64,000 bases of DNA from Oncomelania hupensis. Taxonomy: Eukaryota > Mollusca > Gastropoda > Littorinimorpha > Pomatiopsidae. Below are positions 56,246 to 64,000 of this stretch, piece after piece. The stretch lies in the NCBI GenBank assembly GCA_036898135.1, contig CM072520.1:1711386-1775385 (forward strand). Reading direction: 5' to 3'. The stretch's first letter is position 1. Every line of letters begins with the position of its first letter. Both the position numbers and the translations under genes were made by a program. The notes beneath the pieces were generated by a model. It worked only from the letters and a program-made list of their open reading frames with translations, ran no database searches and was not told the DNA's origin.

Positions 56246-57001
56246 GTTGGTTTTTAGGGTAGTGGTGTAATTTAAGCTATTATACAATACAATAATAATA
56301 ATTAAAAAATGAAATAAAAAAGACATTTGATTTTGTTCAAATAATCACAGAAAATGTATTTTAAGAAAAGAACACAAAAGACGCTTTACAAAAAGAAAAA
56401 AAAGTATAGACTATGTATAATGTTTAGAACTTCTTCAACATGTCTGGGACTACTCTGTCAACACCATACCAAATTGTTAGGTTTGTGTCACGTGGAGAGT
56501 TTTAGTGAAGTGACTCCCTTACGTCTTGTTCCAAGAACAAGTTAAGTATAGACCAAAGTATTGAAATAGCTAAGGAAAACTCAAAACACAAGTTACATTT
56601 TTCTCCAATTATTATTTACCCTCGTATGCCTTGATCGAAAATTCCACCCAAAAGTGTTTTCCAGTTGTACAAAATTCGCGAATATGTTGAAATGAACGAG
56701 TTTTTTTTGTTTTCATCCCCATTCATCCAAAATGCCGTTGGGAAACAATGCTTTCATCTTTGTTTGGGGCCCAGCAATGTTGGCAACCACTCAGCTGTGT
56801 AGTGAAGACAATACAATACAAGATTATTGCTTTAGGTCCAGCGGACTCTTCCGAGCCAAATCAGGATCAGTGTAGTGAAGCAAAGTATTCCATGGTGGTG
56901 GTGATGGTGAAGAAGGTGACGTGACCAAAGCTGCCACGTGCACGTAGAATCGATGCACGTGTCCCGAACAGTACACACTCTTGTCTCGCAGTGCCCCTCC
57001 G
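56246..57001. other. Intron 4 or downstream sequence, with one micro-insertion
   Basis: No exon recognised. Holds the 62-bp module described separately at 56808-56869. Confidence 0.55.
56808..56869 (-). mobile_element. 62-bp retroposed module (SINE 3' tip) with TSD
   Basis: Second copy of the module seen at 45973, here flanked by the 11-bp duplication GTGTAGTGAAG (56797-56807 and 56870-56880). It begins TGATCCTGATTTGGCTCGG on the sense (minus) strand and ends with the same CTTGTATTGTATTGT tail. Its two ends match the other insertion to within a few bases, although the target sites are unrelated. Confidence 0.88.
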
Positions 57002-57212
57002 GATGGTTGAGATGAAAGTGATGGAAGAATGGTTTGATCAGTGAAGGTGATGTTGATGGATGGTTGGATGGTTGAGATGAAGATTGTTGGAGAATGGTTG
57101 ATCAGTGAAGGTGATGGTGATGGTGATAGATGGATGGATGGTTGAGATAAAGGTTGGGAAAGAATGGTTGGTTAGTGGAGGTGATGGTGATGACTGGATG
57201 GATGGTTGAGAT
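57002..57212. repeat. 64-70 bp minisatellite, 3 copies and a partial
   Basis: Units start GATGGTTGAGAT at 57002, 57067, 57137 and 57201. The fourth is interrupted after 12 bases by the gypsy LTR. Confidence 0.88.
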
Positions 57213-58598
57213 TGTAACGTTTGAGACGCGCACGATAGATCCGATCGTTTTGTTTTGCAAAGCATGCAATAACAGAGTGTATTTACCTTTGATTTGATTG
57301 TGCGTTGTTGCTAGAATAAACTTTGTATAATGTTTATAATTTTCGTTAATCGATATTATTGAAGAATTTTTAGAGTTACTTCTTTACTATAAAGCATCTA
57401 GATGGGTCTAGTGATAGCTAAGAGATTCTTCTAACGTAAATAAGGTTATATGACGTAAGACAGTGCATAGTTCCGGTGACGAGTTTTATTTTGATTGGCT
57501 GTTAATGCGTCATGCTGGAATGTTCGAACATCCTATTGATTATAGAGAGACTATATTAGTGGTGCACTGTGTCGGCTTGTGAGAAAAAAAATGATAGTGA
57601 GAGATTTGTGATGATTTTTGATGATCATCTTTGAAGTGATTTACGGAAAGCGATCTTGTATGCAGTTGTTGATTGTAACTGTCACGGAAAGAAGTTCTAT
57701 ATTATTTGAATATGTTGTCTTTGTATTCTGGATGAAAAACACTAACCAATGTTATAAATAAGCGTCATTCATAATTATTATTAAGCTTAGAGTACAAATG
57801 GATAATGGGTTTTCGTGTTGCTCGTGCTGTTCTATGTTCTTTGTTTGTGTGTCTGTATGTACGTAGTGGGTCTGTGTGGTCGCGTGACGTATGTTGTGCT
57901 CACACAGTAGTTCTTGAAAGAAATAATTATAATGAACTGGAGACTGACTATAGCTGTCGAAGGAGGTGGTCGTGCGTCTGCAGTTGTGTGTAGCTGAAAA
58001 GGAGCTACGTCTTGATAGTACAGCTGAGGAGAAATGGAGCTGTGAGGTGTTGAGAAGGAATGGAGTTATGAGATATTGAGTAATGTAGAGGAAAAGCAGA
58101 CGAAGAAAACGACAGTTGAGAAGAGAAATAGATGAAGGTGAAAGAAGAAGATGATACAAGACAGCTAGAGAGTCAGAAGGCGGAGGTGCAGATTGAGAGA
58201 AGGAGAGAACAGAGGAGTGGATTTACGATTTGAGAGAGCACAGGAGATCAGAGCTACAAGAACGATAGCTAAGTACTTTGTCACGTGACCCACTTGTCTG
58301 TCCTGTTCGTTGTACGTGTATTTGTGTGGATATTTAGTTTGTGAGGGGGATTATTGTTGATTAACTGGGTGAATATTGAACCTGAACTAATATTGAACAT
58401 GAACGGATTTACGGACTTGTTTATTTCCTAAGTAAAAGTGTATAAATGTTAATTGGACTGGACTCGGGTATGTAAAATGAACGTTGCGCGAGAGTATAAA
58501 GGGTGTTGTCTTTCTTGTCTGATAACTTTATAGTGTATTGTTTTGTTTATCTAGTGTTTGTTTATCTCTTTCTATATTTACTTCTTTAATTCTTTACA
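57213..58598 (+). repeat. 5' LTR, 1386 bp
   Basis: Starts TGTAACG and ends TTTACA directly before the primer-binding site. It shares a diverged block with the LTRs at 30524 and 33483. A TATA-like CTATATTAG lies at 57551-57559. Short open frames inside the LTR (near 57805) are not considered genes. Confidence 0.85.
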
Positions 58599-58617
58599 TT
58601 TGGTGACCCTGAACTTC
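58599..58617 (+). other. Primer-binding site
   Basis: TTTGGTGACCCTGAACTTC follows the LTR. TGGTGACCCTGAACTT is the likely complement of a tRNA 3' end (ending GGGTCACCA); the tRNA is not identified. 58618-59456 is an AT-rich untranslated leader with no feature. Confidence 0.7.
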
Positions 58618-59456
58618 GTTATTGTGCACCCTTTGTATACGTTGTTGATAGTGGATTTTGATAGGGGACGTAACTGTTGATGGGAATCTGGTAAACCTAG
58701 CCAATAGCGGCGACCACATTGAAAATTTTGATAGAGGGGGGATTTCTATTGTATTAGTTTTCGGATGTCATCTTGTTTCCTTGTTGATTAAGTTTAACTT
58801 TTAACAAATATCTCTTTTAAAAATCGTTTATATTACTGTGATTTAGTATGTAGCAAACGGAATACTTTTCAAAAGTGATAATTTTCATCCTTGTAACTTT
58901 TCCATTAATTGTTGATTTTTTTTTTAAACTTCAACTCGCATTTTTTTTTTTTTTGGTGTTTAGTAAAATAATAAATTGCTAAGAATTACAGAGTGTAAAT
59001 TACTTGTAAATACTTTTGAGAAAAAAAATCATTTTAATTGATAAATATTTTAATTTCTTGTTTCATCAGCAGAGGATTCAAGTATATTTCTATGCTATTT
59101 TGAAGAAATCTCTCAATACATGTATTTGCTTTTTCAACACTAAATTATTACATAATTGAGATTTGCTCTAATTCTGAATGTTTATCATGTTAGCTTGTCA
59201 GCTTGGCTAGGCACTGTTTGTGGTTAGTGCATATTATTTGATTTGTAAATATATAAACTTTTGTATTCAGTAGTGTAGATTTGCACACATAAACTTTCCA
59301 CACTTGTAGTGATCATGTTTGGAGCTAGCTGAGTCCTAGTTTGTACATATATATTTTTTGAGGAATCGAAATAACGCATACGATTTGAGGTTTGTCTGCA
59401 ACATTTCTCGTACAGTTGACATAACTATCGTTTCTTATATTTTTTTTTCGCTCATT

Positions 59457-62400
59457 ATGGCGTCAGAACAGATTAAACAGTTCATCGCGGAGGCAGAAGC
59501 GTTAGGGCTTAAAGATAAGGAAATGCGGGAGTATGTTCAAACTCAGAAAGAGGCATATAATGCAGAACAACGGGAAGAAAGACGGTTAAAAAGAGAACAT
59601 GAGAGGCAATTGAAAGACTTGCATGAAAAAGCTGCTGCTGCTCAGAGAGATCATGAAGAAAGAATGTTAGAAAAACGAGCTGCTGATGATCTCAAGCACA
59701 AGATTGTGTTAGAAGAAAGTAAAGTAAAGGCAGAGATAGCAAAGCAAGAGGCTGCATTATCGTTGAAACAGAAAGAAAATCAGGCAAAGCTGGATTTGTC
59801 TAGGCAAAAGTTAGAAATGAGTCAGCAGTTAAAAGGCAATGTGTCCCATTCGGAGTTGATGGCGGATGATTTAGAGGAGGATCATGAGGATGATTTGAAC
59901 GATTCTAATGGCCAGTCAGGATTCACTCGTGGATATAGTCCTCGTTTGCCAAGGTTTGATCAAAAGAATGATGATATGGATTCTTTCTTATTCCGATTTG
60001 AACAACATGCTACTCTCATGGGTTGGAAGACAAAAACCTGGTCAACTGCTTTAGCTAGTTTGCTTAGTGGTGCGGGACTAGACGTGTACAGATGTTTAGG
60101 GACCAAGGCTATGGATTACAAAACCTTTAAGGTAGAATTACTGAAAAGGTTCCAATGTACTCAGGAAGGGTTTAGGGAGCGTTTTCGACAGTGTCATCCT
60201 GAGTCTGAAGAGTCGTTTTCAGTATTTGTCACTCGAGCAAAGCGTTTGCTTGATAGATGGTTTGAGTTAGCTGAAATTTCACCTTTGGATGACAAAGTCT
60301 TGTTTCTTCTTATGCAAGAACAGATACATCATGTTTGCTCTAGGGAACTGGTGACACATTTGAAATTGAGAAAACCTAAGACTCTCGATGAATTGGCGGA
60401 GATAGGTGAAGCTTATCGTGAGGCAAACAAAGGCAAATCATTGGCTTGTAAAGCACAAAGTCTGTTTGGTGTGGCATCAGCTGCTGAAACAACCGCTACA
60501 AATAGAAATTTCAGTAGAGGTGGTGGAGCTCAGCACTATCGTGGTCGAGGTCGTGGTTTCAGGGGGAACACTCCTGCAACTAATCGTAATACTGGTGAAG
60601 GTAGCAAATGTGAGAGTGATACTTCTCAGCCTAAGACAAGCACAGACAACAAAGTGGCATCTAGTGCGTCTGGTAATGAAAATCCCCGAACTTGGGCTAC
60701 GAAGATTTGCTACAGATGCAAAAGAAAAGGGCATACAATGAAGTACTGCCGTAATTCACCATCATCAGCGGTTGCGGTACAGGTCACTGATAGAGCATAC
60801 AGTGATACTCCATCGCGAGTTATTTTGACCAAAGCGAAGACTCCTGAGATGGGTCCCAAATCACAAAGTTGTGATCATACGCCTTCTTCTATTATATATG
60901 AAGTAGGGTTTGTGAATGATAAGGCTGTTAAAATCATGCGTGACACTGGTTGCCAAGTAGTTGGTGTGGATTCTTCTTTGGTGGATAAATCACAACTAAC
61001 AGGAAAAACACTCACATGCAAGAGTTTTTCTGGGTCCTCAGAAACTTTCCCACTCGCATTGATTCACATTGACACAAAATATTTTGCAGGAAAAGTAGTC
61101 GCATGTGTGATTAGAAATCCTGTAACTGATTTGATTTTGGGCAATCTGTCAGTATTTGTCGACAGTTTGAGTGAAGTTGAGTCGGACAGAAAATTTACTG
61201 GTAGTGACTTACAGTTTTGTACAACTGCTAAGGCTACAACAGCTGCTGGCAGTGTAGCTCCAATGATTGGTGAACTACATCTTAGTGAAGGTAGTGTTCA
61301 GGGAAGAGCGGTCAGCGTTCTTAGGGACACAGGTTGTACCACAGCAGGAATTAGGAAATGTCTTGTTGATGATTCTTGGCTCACTGGAGAAAAAATGTCC
61401 TGTAAAACATTTGGAGGAAACACAGAAATCTACCCCATGGCTCTGGTGAATGTCGACACACCCTTCTACAGAGGTAGACTGAAGTGTTGCATTTTGGATG
61501 ATCCTTGTGCCGATCTCATCGTTGGAAATATCCCTGGAGTCTGTGATCTACCAGTGGTCAGTAGTAGTAAGAGATCAGACGTTGCAAATGCGGTCACAAC
61601 CAGAGCTAGAGCAATTTCTGAACGCGCCAAGCCTAAACCGTTGGTTGTTCCCAAACTTCCAGATATTCAGGTTGGTCCACACGAGCTTGTTGATATGCAG
61701 ACAAAAGAGAAGTTGTTTGATAAGTTTTTTAAACTTGCCACAGATGGTAATGTGTTTCAGAGAGGTGCAAAGAAGTCTGTTAGATACCGACTGTTGAATG
61801 GAATTTTGTACCGTGAATTTGAACATGACGGTGATGTGACAACACAGCTGATGGTGCCAACTCCATTGCGAAATTCCGTTTTGATAGCGGCCCACGACGC
61901 GCCATTGTCAGGTCATTCCGGAGTACGTCGCACCTTGGCAAGAGTTATGGCTGCTTTCTTCTGGCCTACAGTGAGAAAGGATGTCACCCGTTACTGTCAG
62001 ACTTGCGACATCTGTCAACGGACTTCACACAAAGGTAGAGTTCCTCCAGTTCCATTGATGCAGATGCCTATGATTGAAGAGCCATTTAAACGAGTCGCCA
62101 TCGATTTGATTGGAGAAATAAAGCCATCTTCTGCATCAGGACACAAATATGTGCTAACTTTGGTTGACATGGCAACGCGGTTTCCTGAAGCCATTCCTTT
62201 AAAATCCATTGACTCGGTTACAATTGCAGAAGCTTTGTTATGTATCTTTGCAAGAATGGGTTTTCCACAGGAGATATTGTCGGATAACGGAAAACAGTTT
62301 GTGTCGGATTTGATGAAAGAACTTTACAGATTGCTGTCAGTTAAGCCATTGAGAACTACGCCATATCATGCACAAGCGAATGGCAGAGTTGAACGATTCA

Positions 62401-64000
62401 ATGGTGTATTGAAGACAATGATTCGTCGTGTTGCAGCGGAAAGGCCTCGTGATTGGGATAGGTATTTACCGTCCTTGCTGTTTGCATACCGCGAACTCCC
62501 CAATGAAAGCACGGGATTTGCGCCTTTCGAATTAATGTTTGGAAGATCGCCGAGAGGACCCATGACTTTGCTCAAGGACATTTGGTCAGGTGAAGATGTC
62601 AAGGATGAGAATGGAAAATCTGTCTACAAGTACATTTTTGATTTGCAGAATAAGCTGGCCCAAACTTGTCGTCTTGCTCAGGAACATGCTGCAAAAGCTA
62701 GCAATAAGTACACATTCTATCACGACAAGAAAGCAAGGTCGAGAAAATTCAGAGTTGGAGATCAAGTGTTAGTCCTACTGCCAGACAATCATAACAAGTT
62801 GCTCATGAAATGGTTAGGACCATTCCGGGTCATTTCAGTTCGCAGTCCTGTTGATTACATGATTGCAATGAAAGGTCAGGAAAAAGTGTTTCACGCAAAC
62901 ATGCTCAAGCGTTATGACTGTCGAACTCCAGTTGATTCCCTTAGTCAGTCATCTCACAATGTTGAACACAAGTCCAAACTTAGTGTCACTAAAGCATCAG
63001 TCAGCGTTGGTTCACTTGTATCAGAATCGCCACATCAGAAAGATGAAGCGTGCTCGGATCACGTCATATGTACTCTGTCAGATTCAGAGGATGAAAAGAT
63101 TGAAATCCCAGTGGCTTCAGTTGCCGTCATTTCAGAAGAATGTGAAGATGATGTAATGCATATTCCTACAATACCCACAGTGAAAAATGAATCTGTTCAC
63201 GATGTGAATTATGACCTTGCCCTTTCACATAAAGAAAAGTCGGAACTTCAGGCAGTGTTTTCTGAATTTTCTGATTGCCTTACAGATAAACCAGGGAACA
63301 ATGTCACTTTGGAAGAACACACAATTCCTTTGACTACTGATAAGCCCGTCAGACAAAAGATGTATCCCTTACCATTTAGTTTGGTTGAAGAAGTGAACAA
63401 GGAGGTCGAGTCAATGTTAGCACTCGGGGTTATCGAACCGTCGAACTCAGCATATTCATCACCGTTTCTGATGGTTAAGAAAAAAGATGGTGCAAAAAGG
63501 TTTTGCATTGATTTCCGGAAGTTAAATGAAATCACAATTTTCGACGCTGAGCCAATCCCAGATCAGGAAGAATTGTTTACTAGGCTTTCATCCTCCAAGC
63601 TGTTTACAAAAATAGACCTCACTAAAGGTTATTGGCAGCTACCGGTTAAAAAGGAAGACAAGCACAAAACTGCATTTCAAACACCTAAAGGTTTGTTTCA
63701 ATGGACAAAAATGCCATTTGGTTTAGTGAACGCTCCGGCCACATTCGCAAGAATGATGAGAAAGCTCAAACTGGAAGAGAATTCGGCACTCAATTTCTTT
63801 GACGATATTCTGATCAGTTCGGAGGATTGGAAATCTCATGTGCAGTCTATCAGAGACGTGTTGGGAAAACTTCGTTTTCATGGTTTAACAGCGCGGCCGA
63901 CAAAACTATTCGCAGGATTCAGAGAATTGGAGTTTCTTGGCCACATCATTGGTGCTGGTGCAATGAAACCTGAAGATTCAAAGATCAAAAAGATTTTGTC
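59457..64000 (+). CDS. Gag-Pol polyprotein with IN before RT (partial)
   Basis: Read codon by codon, the frame from ATG 59457 has no stop to the window edge (1514 codons). Residues 30-125: Lys/Glu-rich coiled coil. 155-330: capsid-like (LPRFDQKNDDMDSFLFRFEQ, LLSGAGLDVYRCL). Zinc knuckle C419-x2-C422-x4-H427-x4-C432. Two protease-like repeats, with D496-T-G-C and D624-T-G-C, each followed by a LTG...C...F.G block and DLI.GN. Integrase: zinc-binding H813, H820, C850, C853; catalytic D883 (AIDLIG), D943 (LSDNG), E979 (GRVERFNG); GPF at 1121-1123. RT from about 1303: CIDFRKLN (D1352), KIDLTKGYWQLP, MPFGLVNAP, catalytic FFDD (D1449, D1450), FLGHII. Integrase before RT is the order described for Gmr1-type gypsy elements (Goodwin and Poulter). 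All key residues are present. Confidence 0.94.
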   Translation, partial: MASEQIKQFIAEAEALGLKDKEMREYVQTQKEAYNAEQREERRLKREHERQLKDLHEKAAAAQRDHEERMLEKRAADDLKHKIVLEESKVKAEIAKQEAALSLKQKENQAKLDLSRQKLEMSQQLKGNVSHSELMADDLEEDHEDDLNDSNGQSGFTRGYSPRLPRFDQKNDDMDSFLFRFEQHATLMGWKTKTWSTALASLLSGAGLDVYRCLGTKAMDYKTFKVELLKRFQCTQEGFRERFRQCHPESEESFSVFVTRAKRLLDRWFELAEISPLDDKVLFLLMQEQIHHVCSRELVTHLKLRKPKTLDELAEIGEAYREANKGKSLACKAQSLFGVASAAETTATNRNFSRGGGAQHYRGRGRGFRGNTPATNRNTGEGSKCESDTSQPKTSTDNKVASSASGNENPRTWATKICYRCKRKGHTMKYCRNSPSSAVAVQVTDRAYSDTPSRVILTKAKTPEMGPKSQSCDHTPSSIIYEVGFVNDKAVKIMRDTGCQVVGVDSSLVDKSQLTGKTLTCKSFSGSSETFPLALIHIDTKYFAGKVVACVIRNPVTDLILGNLSVFVDSLSEVESDRKFTGSDLQFCTTAKATTAAGSVAPMIGELHLSEGSVQGRAVSVLRDTGCTTAGIRKCLVDDSWLTGEKMSCKTFGGNTEIYPMALVNVDTPFYRGRLKCCILDDPCADLIVGNIPGVCDLPVVSSSKRSDVANAVTTRARAISERAKPKPLVVPKLPDIQVGPHELVDMQTKEKLFDKFFKLATDGNVFQRGAKKSVRYRLLNGILYREFEHDGDVTTQLMVPTPLRNSVLIAAHDAPLSGHSGVRRTLARVMAAFFWPTVRKDVTRYCQTCDICQRTSHKGRVPPVPLMQMPMIEEPFKRVAIDLIGEIKPSSASGHKYVLTLVDMATRFPEAIPLKSIDSVTIAEALLCIFARMGFPQEILSDNGKQFVSDLMKELYRLLSVKPLRTTPYHAQANGRVERFNGVLKTMIRRVAAERPRDWDRYLPSLLFAYRELPNESTGFAPFELMFGRSPRGPMTLLKDIWSGEDVKDENGKSVYKYIFDLQNKLAQTCRLAQEHAAKASNKYTFYHDKKARSRKFRVGDQVLVLLPDNHNKLLMKWLGPFRVISVRSPVDYMIAMKGQEKVFHANMLKRYDCRTPVDSLSQSSHNVEHKSKLSVTKASVSVGSLVSESPHQKDEACSDHVICTLSDSEDEKIEIPVASVAVISEECEDDVMHIPTIPTVKNESVHDVNYDLALSHKEKSELQAVFSEFSDCLTDKPGNNVTLEEHTIPLTTDKPVRQKMYPLPFSLVEEVNKEVESMLALGVIEPSNSAYSSPFLMVKKKDGAKRFCIDFRKLNEITIFDAEPIPDQEELFTRLSSSKLFTKIDLTKGYWQLPVKKEDKHKTAFQTPKGLFQWTKMPFGLVNAPATFARMMRKLKLEENSALNFFDDILISSEDWKSHVQSIRDVLGKLRFHGLTARPTKLFAGFRELEFLGHIIGAGAMKPEDSKIKKIL

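Larger units (their letters stand above)
57213..64000 (+). mobile_element. Gmr1-like Ty3/gypsy retrotransposon, left part
   Basis: 5' LTR (57213-58598), primer-binding site, leader, and an unbroken Gag-Pol frame from 59457 to the window edge. The pol order is protease(s), integrase, RT. The expected RNase H and 3' LTR lie outside. It inserted into the minisatellite at 57002-57212, so the 3' target duplication should be found next to a continuing GATGGTTGAG unit. The intact frame suggests a potentially active or very recent copy. Confidence 0.93.

Noticed and set aside
57805..57993. 62-codon ORF with a hydrophobic start
   Set aside because: It lies inside the 5' LTR of the gypsy element, and no motif supports it.

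Overview
This is a repeat-dominated stretch of an animal nuclear genome. The evidence is a spliced multi-exon gene with metazoan extracellular modules (signal peptide, Ser/Thr-rich stalk, VWA, CUB), several non-LTR retrotransposon lineages, Ty3/gypsy elements, Tc1/mariner remnants, tRNA-like SINE pieces and very long satellites. The repeat style (retroposon tails of the GCGC..TATAAAT(ATT)n type, abundant ATC and AAT microsatellites) resembles mollusc and other lophotrochozoan genomes, but the species cannot be fixed from this sequence. There is no bacterial operon, CRISPR array, rRNA or intact tRNA.

Layout. 1-5.4 kb: three back-to-back minisatellites (18, 44 and 23 bp periods) separated by a retroposon tail and a tRNA-Ala-like remnant. 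5.4-10.4 kb: microsatellites, fragments of a LINE called family A here, one of them split by a 589-bp mariner deletion derivative, a 32-bp satellite and a near-perfect 46-bp-arm palindrome. 10.4-20.2 kb: one 9.7-kb minisatellite built from 37-bp and 44-bp monomers. 21.0-56.2 kb: a candidate secreted or matrix gene on the + strand. Its four visible exons (21259-22066, 38429-38983, 48822-49061, 56053-56245) join in frame, all through phase-1 introns. Its introns (16.4, 9.8 and 7.0 kb) are full of insertions: a 19-bp satellite, LINE family A, a Rex1/L2-like LINE, CR1-like LINEs, an internally deleted gypsy element with 99%-identical LTRs and a 5-bp target duplication, a Tc1 remnant, SINE pieces and a three-level nest of LINEs. 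57.2-64 kb: the 5' LTR and a 1514-codon open Gag-Pol reading frame of a second gypsy element that runs off the right edge.

Main points of interest: (1) the right-hand gypsy element has integrase encoded before reverse transcriptase (the Gmr1-type, copia-like order) and carries two tandem protease-like DTGC domains; (2) the deleted gypsy element ends its pol with RNase H directly before the 3' LTR, which fits the same unusual order; (3) the 3' splice site of exon 3 lies at the edge of a minisatellite whose monomer is itself a splice acceptor, giving about ten retained TTTCAG sites; (4) two independent 62-63 bp insertions, each with its own 11-13 bp target duplication, share both ends and look like a minimal retroposed hairpin-plus-tail module; (5) two satellites of 94 and 103 monomers keep phase from end to end.
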